Part shown: positions 33,190-44,631 of the stretch, piece after piece
How the letters are laid out: every line of letters begins with the position of its first letter
Numbering within the stretch: position 1 is the stretch's first letter
NCBI GenBank assembly: GCA_038503035.1
Contig: JAVSML010025221.1
Span: forward strand, 372,001 to 436,000
Origin: Crocodylus rhombifer
Taxonomy: Eukaryota > Chordata > Crocodylia > Crocodylidae
Direction of reading: 5' to 3'
Length of the DNA stretch: 64,000 nt
Notes under the pieces: generated by a model
Databases searched by the model: none
Seen by the model: the letters and a program-made list of their open reading frames with translations, nothing else
Told to the model about the DNA's origin: nothing
Program-made: the position numbers and the translations under genes

Positions 33190-33600
33190 TTGGCAGTCCC
33201 TCTCAGTTAAGGATGATTGTCTTCAGAATATGGCCGATGAGGCTGTTCCAGGATCAACAGACTTTGTTGCAACTTGGGCACATGTTTCCATGCAGGGTGG
33301 TTGGCTCCAGGTTCTTGATTCAGTTCATGACATACTGTTTCTGCTACTCCCACTTTTCATCTCCTTTTGTTATTACAAAGTACTGAGATCCTTGCAGCGG
33401 ACTCTTCCTCCCTTTGGGGCAATCCTAGGTGACAGTCTCCCACAAGTTGATGTCAATGTTGCATTTTTTTCAAGTTGGCCTTAAGGATGTCCTTGAAGTG
33501 CTTTTTTGCCCTCCTCTTGAGCATATACCTTGACTGAGCTGGGAGAATAAAACTTACTCTGGGAGTCTGGAGTCCCAGCCCAGTGAGGTTGATGTCAGAA
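33190..33600 (-). mobile_element. LINE C-terminal relic 1 (not CR1)
   Basis: On the minus strand the translation passes through KRRAKKHFKDILKANLKKMQ (about 33453-33520), a form of the KGAQKKRFKDTLKANLKKCNI block that ends ORF2 in endonuclease-type LINEs of the RTE/L2-like group. The 3' end, reversed, is AATCATCCTTAACTGAGAGG then GACTGCC. No polymerase core is left. The exact clade is not resolved. Confidence 0.6.
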
Positions 33601-33886
33601 CACTGAAGTGATGTCAGTGAAGTGCAAAGAGTGCCAGGCAGAGATACCCAAGCTAACTTTACATGTGCTAGCTCTGGAGCTAAATGCAGCAGAGTTGCAG
33701 TAACATGGTCTGGTGCCCAGGCCGACAAGCCCTGCTTTTTATTTTCCATTAAAAAGAAGTTAGGAAATTCACTGACAAATTTTCATTAATGCTGAGCAAA
33801 GGTTTCCCAATGGTATCTGGTGTTCTCCCCGAGTACTAAGGTGAGCAAAACTCATACCTCTAAAATACAAGAAATATAGAGATAAG

Positions 33887-34605
33887 ATCATCAGCAGTCC
33901 CTCAATATGAGGACAACAGTCTTTCAGTAAATAGGGAAATCATCAGTGAGACCATAAATGACTGAGAAGGCCCTATCCAGATGTGGCAAATAGTTCCAAA
34001 AGGAAGGGGAAGAGCCTGGTGATGTTGGGTCACAGCTCTTTCTCTTTGTCTCTCTTATCTCTCCACCTCTATAGTGAGATGAGGTTGCTTGAAATGATCA
34101 CGGCTTTGTCATATATCATGGTGTTGTTGAGGATGATTCTGTGCTTGAGTCACCCAGATATTGATGTTAATATTGCATTTCTTCAGATTGACCTTCAAAG
34201 TGTCCTTGAGTCTCTTCTTTTGCCTAGCTCTAGAGTGATGATAAAATTAGTGAGTTGGGAGTATAGGACCTGTTTTGGGAGCTGGATGTCAAACATCCTT
34301 ATGACATGTTCTGTCAAACAGAGCTGGTGCTATATAAATATTGCTTCCATGCTGGTGATGTTAGCTTGAGCCAGAATGGTGGCTTTTTCTTCTGTCCTTC
34401 CAACTAATATGGGAAAATTTCTGAAGGTATTGCTGATGGTAATTTTCCAAAACTTGGAGGTGTTTTTGTTGTCATCAAAGTTTAACAGCCATACAACAAG
34501 ATAGGGATGACAACAGCCTGGCAGGTAGAAGTGTAGTTTGGGTTCTGATGTCATAAGCATCAAACATGCAATTCAAAGGCAGCACTGGCAAATTTTATCT
34601 GGTGT
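33887..34605 (-). mobile_element. LINE C-terminal relic 2 (not CR1)
   Basis: Minus-strand translation gives PYLVVWLLNFD then FWKITISNTFRNFPILVGRT and KATILAQANITSMEAIFI at 34330-34510. These align with the LLYGCETW..RRHIKKLERF..LRSILGI..VLERANLPSIEAMI region of RTE/L2-like LINE ORF2. Downstream, LPKQVLYS and LKVNLKKCNINI are readable with breaks. It has the same 3' end type (CAGTCCCTC..GAGGA on the plus strand) as relic 1, in the same orientation 300 bp away, so the two are either independent copies or a duplication. Confidence 0.65.
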
Positions 34606-34634
34606 TGAATATCATCATCTAAGTTTACTTTTTC

Positions 34635-35650
34635 ATAGAATCATAGAAAATTAGGGTTGGAAGGGACCTCAAGAGGTCATCATGTCCAAACCCTTGCTCA
34701 AAGCAGGATCATCCCCAACTAGATCACTCCAGCCAGGGCTTTGTCTAGCCAGGCCTTAAAAATCTCAAAGGAGTTTGCACCACCTCTCTAGGTAACCTGT
34801 TCCAGTGCTTCACCACCCTCCATCCTCCTAGTGAGAACATTTTTCCTAAAATCCAACCTAAACCTACCTAGTTGCAACTTGAGACCATTGTTCCTTGTTT
34901 TCTCACCACTGAAAACAATCTGGCTCCATCATCTTTAGAACCACTTTTCAGGCAGTTAAAGGCTGCTATCAAATACCCCATTTTCTCTTCTGCAGACTAA
35001 ATAAGCCCAGTTCACTCAGCTTCTCCTCAGAAATCATGTGCTCCACCCCTGAACCATTTTTGTTGCACTCTGCTGGACTTTCTCCAACTTGCCCACATCC
35101 TTTCTATACTGATGGTGGGGAGGGGTGCAAAAGTGGACACAGTACTCCAGAAGTGGCCTCACCAGTGAAGAGTAGAGCAGAATAATTACTTCCATCAATC
35201 TTCTGGCAAAGCTCCTACTAATGCAGCCCAGTATACTGTTATCCTTCTTGGCAAAAAGGGCACACTGCTGACTCGTATCCATCTTATTGTCCACTGTAAC
35301 CCCCAGGTCCTTTTCTGCACAGCTGCTGCTTAGCCAGTCAGTCTCCAGGCTGTAGTGGTGCATGGTGCATATCTACTACTCCCCACAGCTAGGTGTCATC
35401 CATGAACTTGCTGAGGGTGCAATCCATCCCATCTTCAAAACTGTTAACAAAACCAGCCCCAGAACCAACTCCTGGGGCACTCCACTTGATGCCAACTGCC
35501 AGCTAGACATTGAGCCCACTAATTACTACCCACTGAGCCCAACAATCCAGCCAGCTTTCTATCCACATTACAGTTCATTCATTCAACCCATAATTCCTCA
35601 GCTTGTTTGCAAAATGCTGTAGGAGATGGTATCAAAAACCTTGCTAAGCC
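34635..35650 (-). mobile_element. Old CR1 LINE fragment
   Basis: The plus strand begins CATAGAATCATAGAAAATTA then GGGTTGGAAGGGACCTC, the reversed 3' end of a CR1 subfamily different from the 26.7-kb copy. Reading minus, an ORF2 C-terminal segment is recognisable at 35034-35363 ([61 protein letters not shown]). It ends near 35650 within the palm region (TFDTIS-like sequence on the reverse). It has many breaks and is clearly older than the CR1s at 14.8 and 26.7 kb. Confidence 0.85.
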
Positions 35651-35827
35651 TTCCATTTTTGGGAAAGGTGGCTACGCAGGTAGGGGATGTGCTCAACATT
35701 TTTGAAAGATTGTCGTCTCTGTGCAGTGTATGCAGGAATAGCTGGTTGGTTCAGAATTGGCTGGTAAAGTATCTTGGTTTTTATGAAGTGAGACAGTGAA
35801 TGTGTGTTTAGGTGAGTTGCACTAAGC

Positions 35828-35832
35828 AGGTG
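35828..35832. repeat. Possible target duplication AGGTG, left
   Basis: AGGTG precedes TGTGGCAGGG and is repeated at 38792-38796 after CCTGTTACA. Confidence 0.55.
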
Positions 35833-35928
35833 TGTGGCAGGGCACTGTTGGTGCCTGCCACTTTAAGGGCTCAGCCAGGCAGCCAGCACCTGCTTGATTT
35901 TGCAGCCATTTTAGATCTCTGGCCACCT

Positions 35929-35942
35929 ATATAAACAGAGCA
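35929..35942 (+). promoter_or_regulatory. TATA-like motif in LTR-like element
   Basis: CCTATATAAACAG lies about 100 bases from the left terminus. It fits a core promoter position but has no other support. Confidence 0.4.
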
Positions 35943-36158
35943 GTTTTCTGCTGGTAGGTTAGGGAGTAAGATTGTCTGGCTGCAAGGCTGCATGTAAGAT
36001 CTTGGAGGTAAGGGCAGGAGCTTAAGGGGATGGTTTGGAGGCTCCTGGTCCTGGGCATGACCTAAAACTGCATCCTGTCAGGAGTGGGTGACCTGGTGGG
36101 TCTCCCAGTGGTGCAGAAGCCTCCAGGAAATGCCAGGCCAGTTACAACCCTGGTGAAA

Positions 36159-36194
36159 GGCACCCCAACCTGGTGAAAGGCAGGTTGGGGTGCC
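36159..36194. repeat. 14-bp perfect hairpin
   Basis: GGCACCCCAACCTG (36159-36172) and its exact reverse complement (36181-36194) are separated by GTGAAAGG. The phrase CCTGGTGAAAGGCA is also repeated directly at 36149 and 36169. Confidence 0.85.
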
Positions 36195-36589
36195 TTAATA
36201 GCTCCAGCTCCCACAACCAGGTGGGTTACCCCCTTGTAGGGTCCAGAGGGTGGACTCAAGTTAGAGAGGGGGCTAGAGGCTCAGAGGCCTGACTTAGAGT
36301 ACCCTTGACTGGTCAATGCTGGGACCAGGACCAGAATGGTCAGAAGGGCCAGGGACCCACCATGAAAGAAGCTCAGAGCAGAGGGTCTGGGGTTTCTGAC
36401 TGGCTTTGCTGGCAAGGCCAGGGCCTGTGTGTCCAGTGGTCCTGGGGGGACCATACCCAAGAGGAGAAATGGTTCAGGGAGCTAGGCAGCCCAGAATGAG
36501 GGCGGGGTAGGCCACCTGAATGGAGGGAACTTGTAGGGGTCTGGACTGGAGGATTCTGGGGCCCAGTGTGGGGCCAGTGATGTGAAGAA

Positions 36590-38577
36590 AAGCCAGGGGG
36601 GCAGGAATGCCCAAAAGCCCCCCGGCTCACCAATGCCTGATTACCAAAAAGGCAGCATACAACCGGCAGAAGGGGGGTGCTATCTCCAAAGAGGAGTATA
36701 CCTTCTCTGCTCAGGCCTGTAGGGGGGCTGTCAGGAAAGGTAAGGCGGACATAGAGCTAGGACTAGCATCCAAAATCAAAGATAATAAAAAGTCCTTTTT
36801 CAAATATATAGGGAGGATGAAGAAGGCACCAGGAAATGTGGGGCCCCTGCAAGAACTTCTGGGCAATCTGGTGGTTGCGCCAGAGGAGAAAGCAGACCTC
36901 TTTAACCAATTCTTCACCTCCATTTTCTTGTGCAGGGACAGGGACTTCCCCACTGTGATGCAAGATGGACTCGAGGGGAATGCTTCCAGACCTCAGGTTG
37001 GGGAGGACTGGGTTAGAGAGCTTCTGGAGGGGCTGAACGTGTTCAAATCAGCGGGTTCAGATGCTCTCCACCCCAGGGTGTTGAGGGAGCTAGCAGGGGT
37101 TATTGCAGGGCCTTTGGCACGGCTTTATGAGCGCTCATGGTGCTTGAGCCAGGTGCAGGTGATTGGAAGATAGCCAACATGGTCCCCATCTTTAAAAAAG
37201 GGAGGACCCAGGCAACTATAGGCCTGTCAATCTTACCTCAATCCTAGGGAAACTCCTTGAGAAGATCATCATGGAGCATATCTGTGATGGGCCAGCCTCA
37301 GGGATGATGCTCAAGGGTAACTAGCATGGTTTCATTAGGGGCAGGTCATGTCAGACCGACCTGATTGCCTTTTATGATCAGGTCACAAAAGCATTGGATG
37401 CAGGTGTTGCTGTGGATGCAGTCTTTCTGGATTTCAGCAAGGCCTTTGACACCATCTCCCACCCCATCTTCATTAAAAAATGGGCGACTGTGGCATTAAT
37501 GCCTACACAGTCAGATGGACTGCAGATTGGCTGAAGGGTCGTACTCAGAGGGTGGTGGTGGACGGGTCATATTCGAGCTGGGGGGAAGTGGGCAGCGGAG
37601 TCCCCCAGGGCTCAGTCCTTGGGCCCACGCTGTTCAATTTCTTTATCAGAGAGTTGGACGACAGGGTGAAAAGCAACCTGTTTAAATTTGCTTATGATAC
37701 CAAAATTTGGGGTGAGGTGAGCACACTAGTAGGGAGGGAAAGACTGCAGCAAGACCTGGATAGATTACAGGGGTGGGCTAACAAAAACAGGATGCGTTTC
37801 AATACTGACAAGTGCAGGGTGCTGCACTTGGGCAGTAGTAACCAGCAGCACACTTATAAGATGGGAAACTCCCTTCTTGAGAGCATGGAAGCAGAAAGGG
37901 ATCTTGGAGTCATTATTGACTCCAAGATGAACATGGGCTGACAATGCGAGGTCACAGTTGGCAGGGCTAACCGCACCTTGTCGTGCATCCACAGGTGCAT
38001 CTCAAGCAGGGCCAAGGGGGTGATCCTCCCCTTCTATGCAACATTGGTCAGGCCACAGCTGGAGTACTGCGTCCAGTTCTGTGCACCCCACTTCAGGAGG
38101 GATGTGGACAACATGGAGAGGGTCCAGAGGAGGGCCACCAGCATGATCCGGGGACTACAGGGCAGACTCTACAATGAGAGACTGCGGGACCTGAACCTGT
38201 TCAGCCTTCACAAGAGAAGGGTGAGGGGGGACCTGGTGACTGTCTATAAACTCACTAGGGGGGACCAGAAGGGTTTGGGAGAGACCTTGTTTCCCCTAGC
38301 GCCCCCTGGCATAACAAGGAATAATGGCCATAAATTGTTGGAGAGTAGGTTTAGATTAGACATCCGTAAGAACTACTTCACAGTCAGGGCGGCTAGGATC
38401 TGGAACCAACTTCCAAGGGAAGTGGTGCTGGCTCCTACCATGGGGGGCTTTAAGAGGAGGCTTGATGCCTACCTTGCTGGAGTCATTTGAGCCCAGTTTT
38501 TTCTCCTGCCCAGGCAGGAGGTCGGACTTGAAGATCTACAAAGTCCCTTCTGACCCTACTTCTATGATTCTATGAAG
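36590..38577 (+). mobile_element. CR1 LINE inside LTR-like element, inactive
   Basis: ORF2 is readable from just before the polymerase (KKAAYNRQKGG, FSAQACRGAVRKGKADIELG at about 36650-36765) to the native end LDAYLAGVI at 38490, then a CR1 tail ending CTTCTATGATTCTATGA at 38575. Breaks include a frameshift near 37170, a TAG at 37322-37324 replacing the glutamine of GNQHGF, and a stop near 37941. The catalytic box reads FAYD instead of FADD at about 37690, so even a frame-corrected product would lack a metal-binding aspartate. ORF1 and endonuclease are missing. TGAAGAA occurs at both edges (36583-36589, 38573-38579) but may be chance. Confidence 0.92.
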
Positions 38578-38796
38578 AACAGTGGATGCTATCTGCGAGG
38601 CTTGGGCTGCGGTGTAGGGGAGGAACAGAACCACAGATAGCGCCCCCTGGCATTTGGCAAGAAATGGGCAGCCTCCTGCCTACTTAACAACTTAATTAGA
38701 TATTATCAAGGCATGGCAGGAAAGAAGGCAGGTGATTGGCCCAGAAACAAGTGGGTGGGTAGCCTGGTCCCGAGGATGCCCCCCTGTTACAAGGTG

Positions 38797-40781
38797 ATAT
38801 GTGCCCCTGCCCTTCACTTAAACATGTGGTGTCCTCCATAGAAACAACTTCCTGTCTGCTCAAGTTTACAATCCTTTCACATGCATGCATGGGATTTCAT
38901 TTAATGCTTTGCTTTCATTTATCTTTCATTAAACCAGAGACATGTCTCATCTCCTACTTCATTGTTAACAATGTCCATGGCTAGAAGGCACCTGTGTACC
39001 ATTATAAGACAAAGCCTTCTGAACCCTTTGCTGAAATGAAGCATACTGGAACACTCTTTGTTCACTTTCACTTCTCTCCTTGGATCACACATGCAGGGGT
39101 AGGGAAAGGGACTTAGGCCCCACCTCCAGTGGGTAAGGTCCCCTAAATCACCTCATATTACAGTCATAGCTCTGTCAAACTCTTCCAGTAAATCTACCAC
39201 TATTCAGTTCAGCTCCCCTACCACATTCAATGCAGCTGGAGGGCTTACAGATATTTCTCAGTAGCTATTGCTAGTTCTAGGAAAAAGAGTTAAAGTTGCA
39301 TTGGCAAGTATAGTTACTCTATTTCCTGGTTTTCACAGTTCTGAGAGTTGCCAAATTCAATGTCCTAGGAAGACAAAGGACACTAATTCTGCCAGGTAAC
39401 CTTACCTGGGTTAAAAAAATCTTAATCCCCAAATGTGATCAATTAATTGACTAAATTGTTCTGCCATTACCTGTCCTCTTCTCAGACTCTCCCAGGCTCC
39501 AATGGTTTGGCACCTAGAGCAAACACTTGCACCTACACCTGCATATTTGGGGGTGGGGACATATGTACATTGAACCCTAAAGCAGTACTTCCTAGCTTTC
39601 ATCCTTTGTTACAGACTCCTGAATCCTTGTGAAAGAAAGAAAAGGGAAGGTAGTTCCGAAGTGTTTTTGGAGGTTACATGTGATGGGAACAAAGAAGGGA
39701 AGGGAAAGGTATCAGGGCAGTGTCTGCATACCCAGAACCCATTCATGACAGTGAGCTATCCCAAGACAGCTATTGGACTCTGTGTCCGAATAAGGTAAGT
39801 TCCTATGAAAAAGGGCTTTGACCGCTGGAAATACCAGGGCTTCACAAAACCAGAGCCCACTGCTAGTTTAGCCAAATGGGCCAAGGAAGGGATTGCAGAG
39901 AGGTCTGGGTGACATAGCAGATGTGTTTTCCATGAAGTCTGAAGGGCTTCATGTGGTAGAGTCCATCTGAGAGAGAGTGTCTTCTCAAATGTTTTCTGGG
40001 AGTGAGAAGCACCACACTGCCTCCCTTGGGGGGGGCTAGGGCATAAAATACAATTTAGCCCATTAAAAAAAGGAAGAAACCAGTTATTCGATGCATTTTA
40101 AACAAACAGATTAACATTAACACTGAGCTGCCTTTTCCTTCAACTGAAGATGCAACCTGTAAAAAATACAGAATCATATTTTAACAAAATAATATTCCAC
40201 CTTCCCTCTTCCATGCTACCTTCCCTTAGCTGGTCAAAAGAAAAAACAGTGATGCCACTGTTAGATGCCTGAATTTTCTGGCATCTCCAATGAATGAATT
40301 ATTTATAGTGAAAACAAGAGCTAAGAAACTTGCAGAATGAAGGGAGCCACCAGCTGCAAAGTTCCCTTGACTACACAGTGTTGGCATCACAAATTTTCTT
40401 CAGGAAACATCAGAAGGGGCTGCTGGAGCAGAAATAGGCTGCTGTGCTCTGGAAAAGAGTTCAACAGAATTCAAGTCCTCATAAAGCTAAAAAAAGAAAG
40501 CATCCAGTCATTCATACCTGGCAATGCATTCCACCGCTGCAACGTCATTGGAGGCATCACAAATCCAAGGGGTACGATTTTGCTCTTTTGACAAGCTGCC
40601 AGTATTAAGTGAGTAGCTTGGAGTCTGTCCTGGAACGCCTTTATCTCAGCATCATCAACAGCAACACATCTGGGAACCAGAGAAATCAGCAAATCTGGTC
40701 CATCCAATTCATCTGGCTTTGGCCTGTACTGGCTAAATTAGCAGAGGAAGGCAATGTGCCTCCTCCCCAGTCTTATGATGA
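38797..40781. other. No recognisable gene or repeat
   Basis: About 2 kb with only short frames and no element ends I recognise. Confidence 0.5.
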
Positions 40782-40789
40782 CCTTAGAG

Positions 40790-41018
40790 CAGGAGTTGGC
40801 AACCTATGGCCAGTGAATTGGATCTGACCTGCCAAGCAATTTAATCTGGCCTGCAAAACTAAGACATTGTTGGTAATTTGACAGTGGGGAGACTGGCAGC
40901 AATTCAGAAGTAGAAAGAAGCAGTAGCAGTGGAGGTGGCTGGGTCATAAGCAGTGGCCTGCTTTCAGAGCCAGCTCTATTAATTTGGTCTGCCACTCCTA
41001 AAAGGTTGCTGACCCTTG
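40790..41018. mobile_element. hAT MITE (Charlie/MER5-type ends)
   Basis: The left end CAGGAGTTGGCAACCTATGG and the reversed right end CAAGGGTCAGCAACCTTTTA are the classic CAGGGGTCGGCAACCTNTGG hAT terminus. The flanking 8-mers CCTTAGAG and TTCTAGAG match at six positions. The element is 229 bp and non-coding. Confidence 0.78.
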
Positions 41019-41245
41019 TTCTAGAGCACTGTACATTCTTATGGGGAGGTAAATTCACTTTCAATTCTCTCTTTTATACAAGGAGAGTGAGGGTGGCTTA
41101 TATTTGTGATTCTTTTCTTAGCAGACGAACAAGTGCACATTAGCCACAACTGAATTACATCTCAGTCCCATGCTCATGCTTTTCCTGTCACTGTTATAGA
41201 ACCACTAGGAAGTTCAGAGCTTGGAACAGATGATAGCATACAGAG

Positions 41246-41485
41246 CAGTGGTTCTCAAACTTCTTTTTTTTCGCGGACCACTTGAAAATTGCTGATGGAC
41301 TCAGTGGACCACTTAATAAACTATTTTTTGTTCTACAAATCAAAGCACACAACTCATATTTTAATACCAGTAGTCTTACCTTACAAGTACAGATGTTCTC
41401 AATTGTTCCACACCCTTTCTGTGGACCACCTGAACAGAGCTCGTGCACCAGTGGTGGTCCACGGACCACAGTTTGAGAACCTCTG
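41246..41485. mobile_element. hAT MITE (CAGTGGTTCTCAAACT ends)
   Basis: The left end CAGTGGTTCTCAAACTT and the reversed right end CAGAGGTTCTCAAACTG are nearly identical, with GCGGACCAC and GTGGTCCACGG just inside each end. The flanking 8-mers ATACAGAG (41238-41245) and ATATAGAG (41486-41493) differ at one base, as expected for a hAT duplication. It is 240 bp and non-coding. Confidence 0.87.
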
Positions 41486-41493
41486 ATATAGAG

Positions 41494-43106
41494 AGACCAT
41501 ATGGTCTCCAAAATCAAGACTGCATTGTCTATAATTTATCTGAGGAGAAGGGACAAAAAAGGGTCCTTTACAACAGAACTCTTACAAGCAGTTTTGGGAT
41601 CCTGTAAAAGGGACAGCAACACACCTAAGTAACACATCTGGCTCTTGACCTGAAACTGATAGGTTGGGGGGATTTCTCAATCTCTTAAAAAAAATCAGGG
41701 CTGTCAGTGTCCCCAGAACATAAGGGAAAGTGAGCAGAACAGAAAAGAAAGGAAACGGGTCTTGTCCAGGCAGTTGGCAAGGTCATTTTCTTCATTGAAT
41801 CTCTTCTCATCTGGATTTATTTGAAAGAGGTTATATCTTTCCCAATTGTTAACAACATCTACTGTCTTTTGTTTCTAAATATTAAAGCATGAGCAGATGG
41901 GGTCAGCAGACAGGAAAGTCTCAGACCTTTTACTTTCCCATGGTGAGCAGGTATGCACTACACCCTCCTAGTGATTAACTCTTGTGAAGGAGGATTATAG
42001 TTTGTGCCAACATGCTTGAAACAATTCTCTCCATGAAACTAGGAGTTCTCCCACGAAATTAATCTGGCCTATAAACAAGTCCAAAATCAAAAATATGCAT
42101 GCCAGCAATGGGATCATCCTATCTAGGGGTGAAAAAGACCACAGGTCACTGAATCTCCCTGCTAAGGTAGAATATAGTCAGCAGGAGATGTTTATTTCTC
42201 TGTTGCACTTCTTGATCTCTCTGCAGGACACATGCCAAAGACTTCAGCATTAGCCCAGAAGAGGATCTGCACAAGAAAGATTCCAGGGAACAATATTCTT
42301 TTTTCTTGCCTCCTTTATTATTTCCTCCTATTAAACAAGCCATTGACTTTAATTGTGCTTGCCTCAGGCAAAGAAGCCTGGCAGATTTGAAGACCATTAT
42401 TATTATTACTTAGGTGAGTTTACTTGCCAAACATATTTTCCCAAGTTCTCTAAATGGCCTACTCATCAGGAAGTAACAAAGGCCCCATTCACACCAGGGC
42501 AAACTAACTGGTTTTAAACATGGTGCAAAATTGGTTTAAGCAGGACTTTTAAATTCTTCGTTTGTCTACTGACAGTTTCCAGAATCACCCACTTCCCTGT
42601 TCCTAGCAAAGGAGGAAGCATAGGCTAGTTCAAATAAGGTCTTTAGGTTCCTAAAGCAAGACTTTGGTAGAGTTGAGGTCCCAAAGTCCCCAACCCCTGT
42701 CTAATCTCCTCCAAATCTCCTATTTGACATTAAGTTCCTTACCTAAAATGTTGCATCTGGGCCTGTTTAGAAATGATCCACTTTGAGTAGCCCCCTCTAA
42801 CCTATGAAAAACAGTCAAGAACAACCATACTTTAAACAATTCTTCAGTGACAAGAGCACTCACCAAGGAAAATGGAAGATTCAGCTTTCATTCCCTATTC
42901 CAACTTAGAGACTTTCAAATCTACATTTCACATCTCCCAGGAGAGGACTCAAACCAACAATTCATAGGCTATGCTATATACCAGATGGGGAACCCCTCAA
43001 CAAGAGGGCAAATTAGCTCCTTCCTACCTTGGGTGGCAGAAGTTGTGGAGTTGAAGACCTTCTGTAACTGGAGAGTTGAGCCTGGGTCTCCCATTTCTTG
43101 GGCAAA
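41494..43106. other. No recognisable gene or repeat
   Basis: Nothing coding is visible. CAAACTAACTGGTTTTAAAC at about 42502 resembles the arms of the 189-bp MITE but is too short to call. Confidence 0.45.
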
Positions 43107-43115
43107 TGCTCTAAC

Positions 43116-43497
43116 TTAGGGATGCCCAGCCTCCAGCCAATGGGTTAAATGTGGCCTGCAAAGCCATGGCATCTGCCCCATGGGTCTCCCCACAGGTCAG
43201 AAAATTTGGTATGGGGGCAGAAATGGCCATTAATACTGCCACCCTCTCCCACTGCAAAATTCTCAAGTCCCACACAGCTGGATTGGGGCTGGCCCATGCC
43301 CCCTTCTACCAAGTTGATAAATCAGGGCCAGGCCATGCTCCCCTTCCCCCTGCACAGCTGGATTGGGGCTGGGATGTCCCTTGCCCCAGTCTGTGTGGCT
43401 GCGCCTGTTTAGGCAATGGATCAGGGCCACTGGCCAGATCTGGCCCACAGGCAGACCAGGCCATCTGGCTCACTAGGGAAAAAGGTTGAGCACCACT
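43116..43497. mobile_element. hAT MITE with 8-10 bp duplication
   Basis: The same 10 bases, TGCTCTAACT, stand at both edges (43107-43116 and 43497-43506), which contains an 8-bp duplication with a two-base uncertainty in the boundary. The ends TAGGGATGCCCAGCCT and (reversed) CAGTGGTGCTCAACCT are hAT-type. GTGGCCTGCAAAGCCATGG and ATCTGGCCCACAGG are common inner parts of these elements. It is about 380 bp and the frames inside are not genes. Confidence 0.82.
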
Positions 43498-43506
43498 GCT
43501 CTAACT

Positions 43507-44340
43507 GCTACACTCTTACAGAAAAAGTAGGTACAAGTACATTCATAACTTGCACCAGCCTCATTTTAAAAGAAAACAGAAGTGAGACCTGTTCAGTTAT
43601 TTCCAAGTATGTCTGTCCTCAGGAGAAGATTCCAGATTTTGGATCCCAAGTAGATGGAGGTACCTCCTTACAGCCCTGAGACAGGCAGGTAAGTTCTAGA
43701 GAAGGGAGAGATTTAAGATGCACCCCTTTCCTCAGAGTTTCTGCAGTCATGTGGCTGGTGCTGGGAGATCCTTATCCCATGGATTATGGGACCCAGGCTG
43801 GGAGATGCTTATATCCCAGCACCAGCTCTACAGTTGTGCTTGGAGCCAGTATTTGGAGATCCTTATCTCCCAGCCCAAGTCCTGTGCTCACCAGGCTGGG
43901 AGATCCTTATCTCCCAGTGCCAGTTCCTCAGTCACCTCCAGCTCTTTCCAAGTCCTCTGCCTCAGATCTGGGAGCTGAGGCCAGGAGCTCCCTGCTGCTG
44001 GGAAAAGGGGATACTGTTCCTGCCTGGGCTGTGGTGGCAGAGCTTGCCCAGGCAGCTAGGCAGCCCTCCAGGGGGAGAGTAGTATCCCAGCCCCTGCCAG
44101 GAGACAGCTGTCTCCTGGCTCCATGCTCCCTGCCAGGCCCTGGGTTAGCATCTGGGGGGGGCTTAAAGCTCCCCCTGGTTGCTGCAGGGGGTCGGTGCAG
44201 GGCTAGCAAGGGCAGGAGCAGATTACTGCCAGGAGCAGCATATCTGCTCCTGAGACCCTGCCTGTGTAGACACCTGCCTGGGTTAGTTTACTCTAAAGAA
44301 ATTTACTCTAGAGTAAACTGATCCCAAATTATTTGTATGT
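43507..44340. repeat. GC-rich repeat with GGGAGATCCTTATCTCCC hairpins
   Basis: Between 43765 and 43920 the palindromic unit GGGAGATCCTTATCTCCC, or a close variant, occurs four times (about 43767, 43800, 43854 and 43898). The block ends at a perfect 16-base palindrome, TTTACTCTAGAGTAAA (44302-44317), then GTATGTGTAGATAAACC, which resembles a MITE end. I could not identify the left end. A 190-codon frame at 43749-44321 is an artefact of this GC-rich repeat. Confidence 0.55.
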
Positions 44341-44570
44341 GTAGATAAACCTATTTATGCCTGGACTATTCTCTGGCTGCAAAAATGCTCCAAGGAGTTG
44401 TTTGTAGGTAGAGTACAGGTGATGTGGCTTGTTAGCCTGTGGCAGAGCCAAATTACCTCTCTCTTTAATCCCTGTACCAGCCTCAGCAATGTAGCAAGGA
44501 GGAGTTGGGGCCAGAGAGCCCAATTCTGCACTTGTAACTGCTGCAGACATTTAACTTGTGCAAGTAAGTA

Positions 44571-44579
<9 letters not shown>

Positions 44580-44626
<47 letters not shown>
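44580..44626. repeat. (TA)n microsatellite
   Basis: About 23 uninterrupted TA units follow a run of nine A residues. Confidence 0.97.

Positions 44627-44631
<5 letters not shown>

Larger units (their letters stand above)
35833..38791 (+). mobile_element. LTR-like element split by CR1
   Basis: The left terminus TGTGGCAGGG and the right terminus, reversed TGTAACAGGG, are short inverted repeats with TG and CA ends. They are flanked by AGGTG on both sides. Subtracting the CR1 at about 36590-38577 leaves about 980 bp, a normal LTR length. A TATATAAACAG motif is at about 35931-35941 and CACTTTAAGGGC at about 35860. The orientation is taken from the TATA motif and is tentative. No internal genes are present. 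If the 5-bp match is chance, the two flanks of the CR1 may belong to ordinary DNA. Confidence 0.6.

Noticed and set aside
36583..38579. TGAAGAA at both edges of the 36.6-kb CR1 as a target duplication
   Set aside because: The right copy overlaps the CR1 tail repeat and CR1 elements seldom make clear duplications, so coincidence is likely.
43749..44321. 190-codon frame
   Set aside because: Several long overlapping frames in one GC-rich palindromic repeat, with no domain, start context or conservation evidence.
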